Origin: Spiribacter vilamensis
Lineage (GTDB): Bacteria > Pseudomonadota > Gammaproteobacteria > Nitrococcales > Nitrococcaceae
DNA length: 64,000 nucleotides
Reading direction: 5' to 3'
Assembly (NCBI RefSeq): GCF_004217415.1
Contig: NZ_SHLI01000001.1
Span: forward strand, 62,001 to 126,000
In this document: piece after piece, positions 19,337 to 26,705 of the stretch
Position numbering within the stretch: position 1 is the first letter of the stretch
Layout: every line of letters begins with the position of its first letter
The notes under the pieces: model-generated
What the model was told of the DNA's origin: nothing
Databases searched by the model: none
What the model saw: the letters and a program-made list of their open reading frames with translations, nothing else
Translations under genes and position numbers: made by a program

Positions 19337-19921
19337 ATGACCGCAACACCTATCCGTCTGATCGCCGGGCTCGGTAACCCCGGCCCGAAGTACGCAGGAA
19401 CCCGGCATAACGCCGGGTTCTGGCTTGTAGAGCGGGTGGCCGACCGGCTCGGCGTGGATCTGCGCAGCGAGCGCAAATTCCATGGCGCGACCGGGCGTTA
19501 CCGTGCCGACGGGGCCGATCTGCATCTGCTCTGCCCGGATACGTTCATGAATCACAGCGGTCGGGCGGTAGCGGCACTGGCGCGGTTTCACCGAATCGAT
19601 CCCGAGGCGGTGCTGATTGTCCATGACGAAATCGATCTGCCGGCCGGCGTGGTCCGGCTCAAGCGGGGCGGTGGTCATGGCGGGCATAACGGGTTGCGAG
19701 ACATTGTTGGCGCGCTCGGTAGCCGCGAGTTCGCCCGCCTCCGCGTCGGCGTAGGGCATCCGGGGAACAGCGACCAGGTGATCCCCTACGTTCTCCATGC
19801 GCCGTCCAGGGACGAGCGCTTGGCGATCGATTCGGCGGTCGACGCCGGGGCGGCACAGGTACCCGAGCTGGCCATCGGCCATTGGGACACGGCGCAACAA
19901 CAGCTACATACGCGAGGCTAG
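19337..19921 (+). CDS. pth: Peptidyl-tRNA hydrolase
   Basis: 194 aa esterase recycling peptidyl-tRNA released from stalled ribosomes. The N-terminal [21 protein letters not shown] holds the catalytic His of the family (in RHNAG). The Asn and Asp residues in PDTFMNHSG and [11 protein letters not shown] are also in place, together with [13 protein letters not shown]. It lies 8 nt before ychF, the usual pairing. Confidence 0.97.
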   Translation: MTATPIRLIAGLGNPGPKYAGTRHNAGFWLVERVADRLGVDLRSERKFHGATGRYRADGADLHLLCPDTFMNHSGRAVAALARFHRIDPEAVLIVHDEIDLPAGVVRLKRGGGHGGHNGLRDIVGALGSREFARLRVGVGHPGNSDQVIPYVLHAPSRDERLAIDSAVDAGAAQVPELAIGHWDTAQQQLHTRG

Positions 19922-19929
19922 AAGCTTTT

Positions 19930-21021
19930 ATGGGCTTTAAATGCGGCATCGTGGGCCTGCCCAACGTTGGCAAGTCGACGTTATTCAATGCCCTGACACA
20001 GAATGGTATCCCGGCGGAGAATTACCCGTTCTGCACCATCGATCCGAACGTCGGCATTGTCCCGGTTCCCGATCCGCGTTTGGATCGGCTGGCCGCGCTC
20101 GTCAAGCCGAAAAGCGTTGTCCCTACGACGATGGAGTTCGTCGACATCGCCGGGCTCGTCGCCGGGGCCTCCCGGGGCGAGGGACTGGGCAACCAGTTTC
20201 TCGCCAACATTCGCGAGACCGATGCTATCGCGCACGTGGTGCGCTGCTTCGAGAGCGAGGATGTCCACCACGTCGAAGGGCGGGTCGATCCGGTTGCCGA
20301 TATCGAGACCATTAACACCGAATTGTTGCTGGCGGATATGGAAACCGTGGACAAGGCGCTGGACCGGTATGGTCGGCGGGCGAAGTCGGGCGACAAGACG
20401 GCGATCGCCATGCGCGATGCCCTGCAGGCCATGGCGACCGGACTCGATGCCGGTCAGCCGATCCGGGCGCAGGAACTGGACGACAGCGGTCGGGAGGTAC
20501 TGCGGGAACTGCACCTGCTGACCGCCAAGCCGGTTCTCTACGTCGCGAACGTCAATGAAGAGGGGCTGAGTGGCAATGCGGCACTCACCGACCTCGAGCA
20601 GCTCGCGGAACGGGAGAACGCCCGGGTCGTTCCGGTGTGCGCGGCGATCGAGGCGGAGCTCTCGCAGCTGGATGCCGAGGAGCGCAGCGAGATGCTGGCC
20701 GCCTACGGTCTCGAAGAACCGGGGCTCAACCGGGTGATCCGGGCCGGGTATTCGTTACTCGCCCTGCAGACGTTCTTCACGGCAGGTCCGAAGGAAGTGC
20801 GGGCCTGGACGGTGCCCGAGGGTGCCACGGCGCCGGAGGCGGCGAGCCGGATCCATAGTGATATCCAGCGGGGTTTCATCCGCGCCGAGGTCATCGCGGT
20901 GGATGAATATCTTCAGGCCGGGAGCGAGCATGCTGCCAAGGAAGCCGGCCGGATGCGGCTCGAGGGCAAGGAGTACATCATGCGTGAGGGAGATGTCTGC
21001 CATTTCCGCTTCAACGTGTGA
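19930..21021 (+). CDS. ychF: YchF/OLA1-type redox-regulated ATPase
   Basis: 363 aa P-loop protein of the Obg superfamily that binds ribosomes and prefers ATP over GTP. The start [20 protein letters not shown] has the Walker A motif, and [20 protein letters not shown] is switch II. The NKxD position is replaced by NVNE, typical of YchF. The C-terminal TGS-like domain ends [16 protein letters not shown] at 19930 is preferred over an upstream in-frame ATG inside pth. It is followed by tRNA-Met. Confidence 0.98.
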   Translation: MGFKCGIVGLPNVGKSTLFNALTQNGIPAENYPFCTIDPNVGIVPVPDPRLDRLAALVKPKSVVPTTMEFVDIAGLVAGASRGEGLGNQFLANIRETDAIAHVVRCFESEDVHHVEGRVDPVADIETINTELLLADMETVDKALDRYGRRAKSGDKTAIAMRDALQAMATGLDAGQPIRAQELDDSGREVLRELHLLTAKPVLYVANVNEEGLSGNAALTDLEQLAERENARVVPVCAAIEAELSQLDAEERSEMLAAYGLEEPGLNRVIRAGYSLLALQTFFTAGPKEVRAWTVPEGATAPEAASRIHSDIQRGFIRAEVIAVDEYLQAGSEHAAKEAGRMRLEGKEYIMREGDVCHFRFNV

Positions 21022-21075
21022 CGGCAATGGTTTGACACGGCTCGCCCGGCACTGGATACTTCCGCTTCTCAATCA

Positions 21076-21152
21076 GGCTACGTAGCTCAGCTGGTTAGAG
21101 CACATCACTCATAATGATGGGGTCGGTGGTTCGAATCCACCCGTAGCCACCA
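21076..21152 (+). tRNA. tRNA-Met (CAT), elongator type
   Basis: 77-nt cloverleaf with encoded CCA. The acceptor GGCTACG pairs with CGTAGCC, the anticodon stem is CATCA/TGATG with anticodon CAT at 21110-21112, and the T arm contains GGTTCGAATCC. The sequence is nearly identical to E. coli elongator tRNA-Met over the anticodon arm and lacks the initiator-type acceptor mismatch. The accessory cassette begins right after it, so it may have served as an integration site. Confidence 0.97.
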
Positions 21153-21159
21153 TATAATC

Positions 21160-21182
21160 AAGGGGTTACAGCAATACCCCTT
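21160..21182 (+). terminator. Hairpin after tRNA-Met, possible terminator
   Basis: A perfect 7-bp inverted repeat, AAGGGGT at 21160-21166 and ACCCCTT at 21176-21182, with a 9-nt loop. It starts 8 bases after the tRNA 3' end. No immediate T-run follows (GGCCGTTTT comes next), so termination or 3'-end processing are both possible. Confidence 0.45.
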
Positions 21183-21198
21183 GGCCGTTTTGGGCATT

Positions 21199-21218
21199 GT
21201 GCCCACGTCGTGCCCACG
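21199..21218. repeat. Tandem 9-bp direct repeat, arm-site-like
   Basis: GTGCCCACG occurs twice, at 21199-21207 and 21210-21218, an 11-bp period close to one helical turn. It lies about 50 bp past the tRNA-Met 3' end, in the 286-base stretch before the HTH gene that has no convincing gene. Paired short direct repeats beside a tRNA are typical of integrase or excisionase arm sites, but no integrase is present, so the function is unproven. On the minus strand AAGGAGGT precedes short frames, which I could not assign. Confidence 0.4.
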
Positions 21219-21365
21219 GCATACCTCCTTTGTGTTCAGACATGCGTTCCATTCAGCTTGCCGCTCTATTGGCAGGTTCACGGTTATCCACTCGTCTTCG
21301 TGGTTGACCCTCATTCCCTCCAGCACGGTTACCAAGTCTCGCTATCTTCCGCTGAGCACATGTTC

Positions 21366-21394
21366 TTGACAATTAAATACTGCTTCACTAATGC
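21366..21394 (+). promoter_or_regulatory. Candidate promoter of the HTH-NTase-PP2C cassette
   Basis: A perfect consensus -35 TTGACA at 21366-21371 lies in an AT-rich patch (AATTAAATA follows), which stands out in this GC-rich sequence. At a 17-nt spacing the -10 would be TAATGC at 21389-21394, only a partial match. It is about 45-70 nt before the first cassette gene. Confidence 0.5.
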
Positions 21395-21421
21395 TGTCCC
21401 TTGTCCTGGGACCAAGGACAG
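21394..21421. promoter_or_regulatory. 28-bp imperfect palindrome, candidate operator
   Basis: Starting CTGTCC and ending GGACAG, this 28-bp element is self-complementary except for two internal mismatches and a short centre. It begins at or within the predicted -10 region and ends 17 bp before the HTH gene start. That is the expected position for an autoregulatory operator bound by the HTH protein, but binding is an inference. Confidence 0.45.
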
Positions 21422-21438
21422 CGTAATAAGGCGAGCAG

Positions 21439-22095
21439 ATGAAAAATCAAGATATTGGCTTGCTCTTGAAGCTAATCGCACTGGGGCGCAGGGAAAACAA
21501 CCTCTCCAACAGCCATGCTAGTAGGGGGGCCATGGCCCTTCCTGATGACTGGCGAGACTGGGTGCTGGATGACGCCGAGCGCGACCTGGCCTGGGAACAC
21601 TATTGGACTGGGCCTGATGATGACCATCTGCTCGCCCGCTATAGTGTAAGAGCCTTGGCAGAAGCGACCGGGATCAGCAAGAGCCAGGTGAGCCTGGCCC
21701 TGCAGCGATGTCTGGAGGTGGGCCTGGTTCGCAAGGATCGCAAGACCGGCGTACCGCGGGCGAATGCCCGCGCCCTGTTCAACTTCATCGTGCACGGATT
21801 ACGCTATGTGTTCCCGGCCAAGCCTGGCGAGATCACTCGTGGCATTGCTACGACCTTCGCCGCACCGGTTCTGGAGGGTCAGCTGTATAGCTCGGGCGAG
21901 TTGCCAATGGTGTGGCCGGACGCCCGGGGCAACAACAAAGGTCAGGCCATCGAGCCGCTTTTCAAAAGTGTGCCCTTTGCGGTGCGTCGCGACCCCGAGC
22001 TGTACGCCATGTTGGCCCTGGTTGATGCCATTCGACTCGGTCATCCCCGTGAGAGCAAGGTTGCTGCCGAACGGCTGGCAAAGTATCTGGATTAA
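21439..22095 (+). CDS. HTH-domain protein of a conserved HTH/nucleotidyltransferase pair
   Basis: 218 aa cytoplasmic protein. A winged-helix or MarR-like helix-turn-helix is visible around residues 69-100 (YSVRALAEATGISKSQVSLA), followed by LVRKDRKTGVPRANARALFNFIVHGLRYVFPA up to about 130. The C-terminal segment has FKSVPFAVRRDPELYAMLALVDAIRLG. I recognise this layout from uncharacterised proteobacterial proteins encoded next to a nucleotidyltransferase; the arrangement recalls AbiEi-type antitoxin regulators, though homology to AbiEi is not shown. It is 3 nt from the NTase gene. ATG at 21439 has AAGG upstream; ATG at 21532 is an alternative. The paired partner and the upstream palindrome suggest autoregulation. 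Confidence 0.72.
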   Translation: MKNQDIGLLLKLIALGRRENNLSNSHASRGAMALPDDWRDWVLDDAERDLAWEHYWTGPDDDHLLARYSVRALAEATGISKSQVSLALQRCLEVGLVRKDRKTGVPRANARALFNFIVHGLRYVFPAKPGEITRGIATTFAAPVLEGQLYSSGELPMVWPDARGNNKGQAIEPLFKSVPFAVRRDPELYAMLALVDAIRLGHPRESKVAAERLAKYLD

Positions 22096-22098
22096 ACG

Positions 22099-22722
22099 AT
22101 GAGCCTATTCGACGATCAGCGGGCCATGCTGCATCAGGTGGCCGAGGCACTCGGAGAAGAATTACGCGACCAAGCCGCCTTCGTCGGGGGCTGCACGACC
22201 GGGCTGCTGCTGACCGATGCGTTCACCCGTGAGCAGGTGCGCAGCACCGATGACGTGGATTTGATCATCAGCGTCATGAGCTATATTGATCTGCAACGCT
22301 TCAAGCAAGCGCTAAAGGCGAGGGGGTTCAAGGAGCCTTCGTCGATGGACGAGGACATGGCTACCTGCTCCATGAAGCTGGGTGAGCTGCGAGTCGACCT
22401 GATGCCGGACCGTGATGAGGTGCTGGGCTTAAGCAATCACTGGTATCCCCGGGCAATGAAAACGGCAGAGCCCGTTTCGCTGGGCGGTGATCTCAGCATT
22501 CGAGTGGTCACACCCCCGCTGTTTGTTGCGACCAAGATAGAGGCCTACAAGGGTCGCGGAGCAGGTGATCCTTTGTCGAGCCATGACATTGAGGACACTG
22601 AGCTCGGCGAGCTCCTCAACAATGATGATTTCGCGTATGCCGTACAGAGCCAGGCCGGTGACGCCGACCGGGAGGCATTGCTCTTCGAGCGCCTGGAGAT
22701 TCTGGCCGGAGAGAAAGGCTGA
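22099..22722 (+). CDS. Pol-beta-type nucleotidyltransferase (AbiEii-like)
   Basis: 207 aa protein of the DNA polymerase beta-like nucleotidyltransferase fold. The GG motif is FVGGCTTGLLL (about 28-38). The catalytic carboxylate pair is in STDDVDLII (about 50-58), and a third acidic residue is in LRVDLMPD. The Lys-rich segment ATKIEAYKGRG with the following HDIEDTELGELL matches the C-terminal half seen in AbiEii/COG2253-type NTases. All catalytic elements look intact. It follows the HTH gene by 3 nt, and its TGA stop overlaps the ATG of the PP2C-like gene (TGATG). A toxin role is an inference from the family; the nucleotide and substrate are unknown. Confidence 0.75.
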   Translation: MSLFDDQRAMLHQVAEALGEELRDQAAFVGGCTTGLLLTDAFTREQVRSTDDVDLIISVMSYIDLQRFKQALKARGFKEPSSMDEDMATCSMKLGELRVDLMPDRDEVLGLSNHWYPRAMKTAEPVSLGGDLSIRVVTPPLFVATKIEAYKGRGAGDPLSSHDIEDTELGELLNNDDFAYAVQSQAGDADREALLFERLEILAGEKG

Positions 22723-23420
22723 TGAGGACCAGCTGGTTCAGTCGGTAAGGCAACGAGCGCGTCCGCAATAACGATGCAGCCGCAGTAGGCCAGCAAGATC
22801 AACGCCTCCTGGCGGTGTTGGTTGATGGCGCAGAGACAGGCTCTCGGGGCGCTGAGCTAGCTCGGCACTGGGCCGATATCGCGCTACAAGTGCTGGCCGA
22901 GACTTCTGCTCGTTCACCGGCGGAAGTTTATTCTCGCCTCAAACAAGAGCAGGCCCAGCTCCGGCACGGTTTCCTACGCGATATCGGCAGCTACTGCATG
23001 GTCGCCCTCGACCTGGATACGCTTGCGATCCAAGTTTGGCACTGCGGCGACTGCCGGGTAGGCCTACGCCACCAGACTGAGACGCAATGGCTGAACACGC
23101 CGCATATTCTGGCGAGGCAGCCCCGTCTACTGGCACCTCGTTCAAGCGAAGAGAAGGACCGGCACGAGCAGCAGCTGACACGGTGTCTGAACGCCAGGCG
23201 TTTCAGAGCCCCCGAATACCAGGTTTTCTCGCTCCGGCAGGGCGAAGCGCTGCTTCTCGGCACTGATGGCTACTGGCAAGAATACTTTGAAGCAGGTACG
23301 CCACGGCACTGCCTGCGGGACGATGCCAGCCTGCTTACTTTGGCAGTCGGGTCCGGACCGCTTGATCAGATCGATCAAGCATCGGATGCCGACAATCTCA
23401 GACACTCTTTACACGCATAA
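22722..23420 (+). pseudogene. PP2C-like protein phosphatase with in-frame stop at codon 9
   Basis: The ATG at 22722 overlaps the NTase stop. It is followed by eight codons and a TAA (22746-22748). The same frame then continues open to 23420 and encodes all PP2C landmarks: RNNDAAAVG (R..NED position), VLVDGAETGSRG (DG motif), HCGDCRVG (GDSR position), LLLGTDGYW (SDG position) and DDASLLTLAV (DN.T position). Metal-binding Asp residues are thus preserved. The next conventional start, GTG at 22815, would lose the first acidic motif. So it is either a recently broken gene, a sequencing error, or a stop that is bypassed. About 224 sense codons remain after the stop. Confidence 0.65.
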
Positions 23421-23549
23421 TCTCGGCGCCACGATCCGGAGCCGACAGCTATGCCGACTGGGTCTCTGACGGTAACGGGTCTACGGTTCTGGGCAATGAC
23501 CATTGGGTAAATGCCAATGCCGCTCCTCCAGGGCATTAACCCTGTAGAC

Positions 23550-23566
23550 TCTGGTTCATAACCAGA
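23550..23566. promoter_or_regulatory. 17-bp perfect palindrome upstream of the Ddl-like ligase gene
   Basis: TCTGGTT, a CAT centre and AACCAGA form a perfect inverted repeat ending 22 bp before the ligase ATG at 23589. An A-run rather than a T-run follows, so it is not a terminator for the plus strand. An operator is the likeliest reading. The rest of 23421-23549 holds no gene I can support. Confidence 0.4.
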
Positions 23567-23588
23567 AAAACGCTCGGGGAGGGCGGCA

Positions 23589-24593
23589 ATGTTCGACGTA
23601 ACGGTGCTACTTGGCGATCCGCGTCTGCATTATGGATACAACCTGAGCAACCGGTTCGAGCAGCAGGATCATGATGCTGTCCGCATCATGCAGGATGCGT
23701 TGGAGACGCTTGAGGGGTATCGCTTTCGCTTCCTGGATGACCATGACGATCTCTGGCGCACCCTGACGGAAGGGCCACCGTCCCTGGTCCTCAATTTCTG
23801 TAACACCGGCTATCGCAACAACCCGGCGCGCCAGCATCACATCTCGGCGCTGCTCGAAATGCTGGAGTTGCCCTACGCCGGCGCCGGTCCCGAGAGCATC
23901 GTCCTTTGTCATCACAAGTTTCTCGTCTACGCACTGGCCGAGGATCTGGGAATCCCCGTGCCGCGCCAGGTGCTCGCCCGGACCGGTGATCCCGCGGCGT
24001 GTGAAAGGGCGTCCTATCCCGCCTTCATTAAACCCAACGGGGGTGACGGGAGCTCCGGTGTCGACAGCGGTTCCGTGGTGAATGACGTAGCGGAGGCGAA
24101 ACGCCGTCTGGTTGACCTCGACGCGATCGAGCCTGGTCAGGAAGTGCTTATCCAGGAGTATCTCCCCGGTCCGGAATACACCGTTGGAGTGATCGGCAAC
24201 CCCGCCACGGGTTATACCGTATTGCCGCCGCTGGAGATCGACTTCTCCGCGCTGGACGACGATTTGCCGCCCATCATGACGTATGGCTCGAAGGTCGATG
24301 CGGACTCGCCCTACTGGCGTAAAGTGGCGTTCATGCCGGCTCGTTCGGAGGACGTATGTCGCAAGATGACAGGCTACGCCGGCTTGCTCTTCGAGCGCGT
24401 GGGCTGTCGCGATTACGCTCGAATGGATTTCCGCACGGGCTCCGATGGCAAGGTGCGGCTCATGGACCTGAATGCCCATCCCATGTGGGGCGAGGGCGGC
24501 ATGCTTCCGACCATGGCCGGGTATCGCGGCCAGAGCTATCCCCGGTTCCTTGAATCGATACTCACTGCCGCCAGGGCACGGCTGAATCTTTAA
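23589..24593 (+). CDS. ATP-grasp ligase related to D-Ala-D-Ala ligase
   Basis: 334 aa cytoplasmic ATP-grasp enzyme of the Ddl group. The N-terminal lobe is unlike typical Ddl (MFDVTVLLGDPRLHYGYNLS). The ATP-grasp core is clear: YPAFIKPNGGDGSSGVDSGS, the LIQEYLPGPEYTVGVIGN strand, and the metal site DYARMDFR ... LMDLNAHPMWGEGG (usual Ddl: E(I/V)NT.PG). The change to LNAHPMWGEGG suggests a substrate other than D-Ala-D-Ala, and the dcw ddl would be expected near murC, outside this window. ATG at 23589 follows GGGGAGGG. It is convergent with the C26 hydrolase gene (18 nt) and close to a second ATP-grasp gene, pointing to peptide-bond formation on a small molecule. Confidence 0.8.
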   Translation: MFDVTVLLGDPRLHYGYNLSNRFEQQDHDAVRIMQDALETLEGYRFRFLDDHDDLWRTLTEGPPSLVLNFCNTGYRNNPARQHHISALLEMLELPYAGAGPESIVLCHHKFLVYALAEDLGIPVPRQVLARTGDPAACERASYPAFIKPNGGDGSSGVDSGSVVNDVAEAKRRLVDLDAIEPGQEVLIQEYLPGPEYTVGVIGNPATGYTVLPPLEIDFSALDDDLPPIMTYGSKVDADSPYWRKVAFMPARSEDVCRKMTGYAGLLFERVGCRDYARMDFRTGSDGKVRLMDLNAHPMWGEGGMLPTMAGYRGQSYPRFLESILTAARARLNL

Positions 24594-24611
24594 CGGGCGC
24601 GGAACCCCGGT

Positions 24612-25382
24612 TCACTCGCTGCCCGAGCAGTGCCGACGTTCCGCTGCCCGCTGCTGACAGGCCTTCGCGAACGCCTCGAACAATGCGACGGAGTGCGGGT
24701 TCTCCTCCGCTCGCCACTCGGGGTGCCACTGCACGCTCACCGCGAACCCGGGGGCATCGGCCACATGGGTGGCCTCGATCAGCCCATCATCGGCCCAGGC
24801 GTCCGCCACCAGCAAAGATGCTAGACGATCAATCCCCTGCCAGTGCAACGAGTTGACCTCCATGTCTTCGCGCTCCAGTAGTGTCGCCAGGAATCCTTCC
24901 GGCGCCAGATGCACGGTGTGTACGGGCTCGTAGCGTTCCTTTTTGGGGAGAGCGGTGTCTTCGCGATGGTCGCGTTTGTCGCCCAGCTCGTGGACAAACT
25001 GATGGAGCGTTCCCCCGAGCGCGACGTTCAGCTCCTGATGACCGCGGCAGATCGCCAGGACGGGGACGCCTTTCTCCACCGCCGCACGCAGCAATGGCAG
25101 CGTGGTGGCATCACGGGCCGGATCGAGGCCGTCGGGCGTCTGCCGTGCGGCATTGCCACCGTAGTGTCGGGGATGCACTCCGCTATCACTGCCCGTGGCG
25201 AGGATGCCGTCGAGTCGCTCCAGCAGCGAGGGAATATCCAGCGCCTCCCCGAGCGAGGGAACAAGGACGGGTACGCAGTCGGCGGCAACCGCGATCGATC
25301 GGATGTACTTGTCGCCCACGCACTGGCTGTCAACGCCGTTGACGATCTCCGAGCATGCCGTAATGCCAACAATCGGGCGCAT
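24612..25382 (-). CDS. Peptidase C26 / gamma-glutamyl-GABA hydrolase-like amidase
   Basis: 256 aa class I glutamine-amidotransferase-like hydrolase. The nucleophile elbow is AICRGHQELNVALGG (Cys near residue 112), and the His-Glu pair is in VQWHPEW near the C-terminus. These match the PuuD/C26 family that cleaves gamma-glutamyl amide bonds. The N-terminal RPIVGITACSE is also family-like. ATG at 25382 lies 8 nt after the M20 gene, so it is the last gene of a four-gene minus-strand operon. The actual substrate is unknown; a gamma-glutamyl conjugate made or degraded by the neighbours is an inference. Confidence 0.85.
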   Translation of the reverse strand: MRPIVGITACSEIVNGVDSQCVGDKYIRSIAVAADCVPVLVPSLGEALDIPSLLERLDGILATGSDSGVHPRHYGGNAARQTPDGLDPARDATTLPLLRAAVEKGVPVLAICRGHQELNVALGGTLHQFVHELGDKRDHREDTALPKKERYEPVHTVHLAPEGFLATLLEREDMEVNSLHWQGIDRLASLLVADAWADDGLIEATHVADAPGFAVSVQWHPEWRAEENPHSVALFEAFAKACQQRAAERRHCSGSE

Positions 25383-25390
25383 CAGGCCTC

Positions 25391-26692
25391 CTACTCCGCC
25401 GTCTCTTCGACGGTCAGCTTCAGATCGTCGGGGTCCATCTCCAGCAGCCTCTCGGTCATCTTTACCAGGGTGCGTGCGACCTTGTAAGTGGTCTCCAGAG
25501 AGACGGATTCGTTCGGCGCGTGGGCCAGTCCGATGTCGCCGGGTCCGTAAATCACCGTCGGCACGTGAGCGTGGCGAACCCAGCCGGACATGTCGCAGCC
25601 ATAGGGGGCGGCTGAAATGGTTGGACTCTTGTGGAACACTTCCTCTGCCGACTCGCTCAGGGCTCCCACCAGGGGGTGATCGCGGCGTGTCTCCGCTGAG
25701 CCGAATCCCGAGGCCAGGCGCGTAATACGGGGCGGGTTGTCCCGCAGCCACGGATCGTCCCGGGTGTGCTCGAAGATGGCGGAGCGGAAGCGCTCCTCGG
25801 CCTGATCAATGGTCTCGTGCAGGGCAACCCCCACCCGCACCTGCGCCTCGAGCTGGTCCATGACGCTGGAGGACCACATCCCGCCCTTGATGGTGCCGAC
25901 GTTCGTGGCATAGGGGAGCGGATGGACTCTCATCAGCGGATGTTGCTCGCGCTCGTTGAGGGCCTTTTCGTCTTCGCGCATGGCCTTGTAGAGGGTGATG
26001 AAGTGATCCAGGGCGCTCTCCCCCTGGAGCCGTTTGCTGGCATGGGCCGAGCGCCCGGAGACATTCACCTTCAGGGACATGGCCCCGGCGTGGGCGATCA
26101 CCAGATCGGGCACACCGCTCGGTCCGGTGGTGGGCTCCGGGATCACGCAGGCGTCGGCGTTCCAGCCGCCACGGATGGCGGCCAGGGTGCCCAGGCCACT
26201 GTCTTCCTCGGCGGGCACGGCGGCGAAGATGATGCGCCCGGGGAATGATCGACCGCTCTCGGCGAAGGCCTCGAAGGCGGCCATGGCGGCGACGATCCCC
26301 GATTTCATGTCCGAGGCGCCGCAACCGAACACCCGATCACCCCGGGTCATCCCGGAGAAGGGCTCGTGATCCCAGCGTGAATAGTCGCCGGGAGGAACCA
26401 CGTCCACGTGGCCGGTGAGCAGGACCGTGGGACCGGACTGTTCGCCGCGCAGCACTCCGACCACTACTGGCGCCCAGGCGCGGTCCACCTCGTGGCCGGG
26501 ATAGCGGGGATCGCGCTGCAGGGCGGCGATGCCGTCGTTCCAGTAATCGATCTCGGCGTCGAACTGCTGCAGCCAGTCGGCGATGTAGGAGACGATTGCA
26601 TTCTCCTCGCCGGTCACCGAAGGAATGCGGATCAGGGACACCAGGCGCTCGCGGATGCGATCGATATCGACAAAGGATGTCCGACGGACCAT
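25391..26692 (-). CDS. M20-family metallohydrolase (ArgE/DapE-like)
   Basis: 433 aa zinc amidohydrolase. Metal ligands and catalytic residues are visible: TGHVDVVPPG (His95, Asp97), GASDMKSG (Asp near 128), VPAEEDSGLG (Glu162-Glu163) and the C-terminal GLAHAPNESV His. A dimerisation domain with VSGRSAHASKRLQG lies between the catalytic halves. Family members remove N-acyl groups or cleave dipeptides; specificity cannot be read here. It lies between the second ATP-grasp gene (13 nt) and the C26 gene (8 nt). ATG at 26692 is chosen because the upstream extension is low-similarity Ser/Thr-rich sequence in the neighbouring gene. Confidence 0.88.
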   Translation of the reverse strand: MVRRTSFVDIDRIRERLVSLIRIPSVTGEENAIVSYIADWLQQFDAEIDYWNDGIAALQRDPRYPGHEVDRAWAPVVVGVLRGEQSGPTVLLTGHVDVVPPGDYSRWDHEPFSGMTRGDRVFGCGASDMKSGIVAAMAAFEAFAESGRSFPGRIIFAAVPAEEDSGLGTLAAIRGGWNADACVIPEPTTGPSGVPDLVIAHAGAMSLKVNVSGRSAHASKRLQGESALDHFITLYKAMREDEKALNEREQHPLMRVHPLPYATNVGTIKGGMWSSSVMDQLEAQVRVGVALHETIDQAEERFRSAIFEHTRDDPWLRDNPPRITRLASGFGSAETRRDHPLVGALSESAEEVFHKSPTISAAPYGCDMSGWVRHAHVPTVIYGPGDIGLAHAPNESVSLETTYKVARTLVKMTERLLEMDPDDLKLTVEETAE

Positions 26693-26705
26693 GGCGTTGC
26701 GCGTC

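Noticed and set aside
21105-21335. 76-codon minus-strand frame across tRNA-Met ending in LRVDSNHRPHHYE
   Set aside because: Its end is the antisense reading of the tRNA, a well-known false-gene pattern, and the rest matches nothing I recognise. Possible integrase debris could not be supported.
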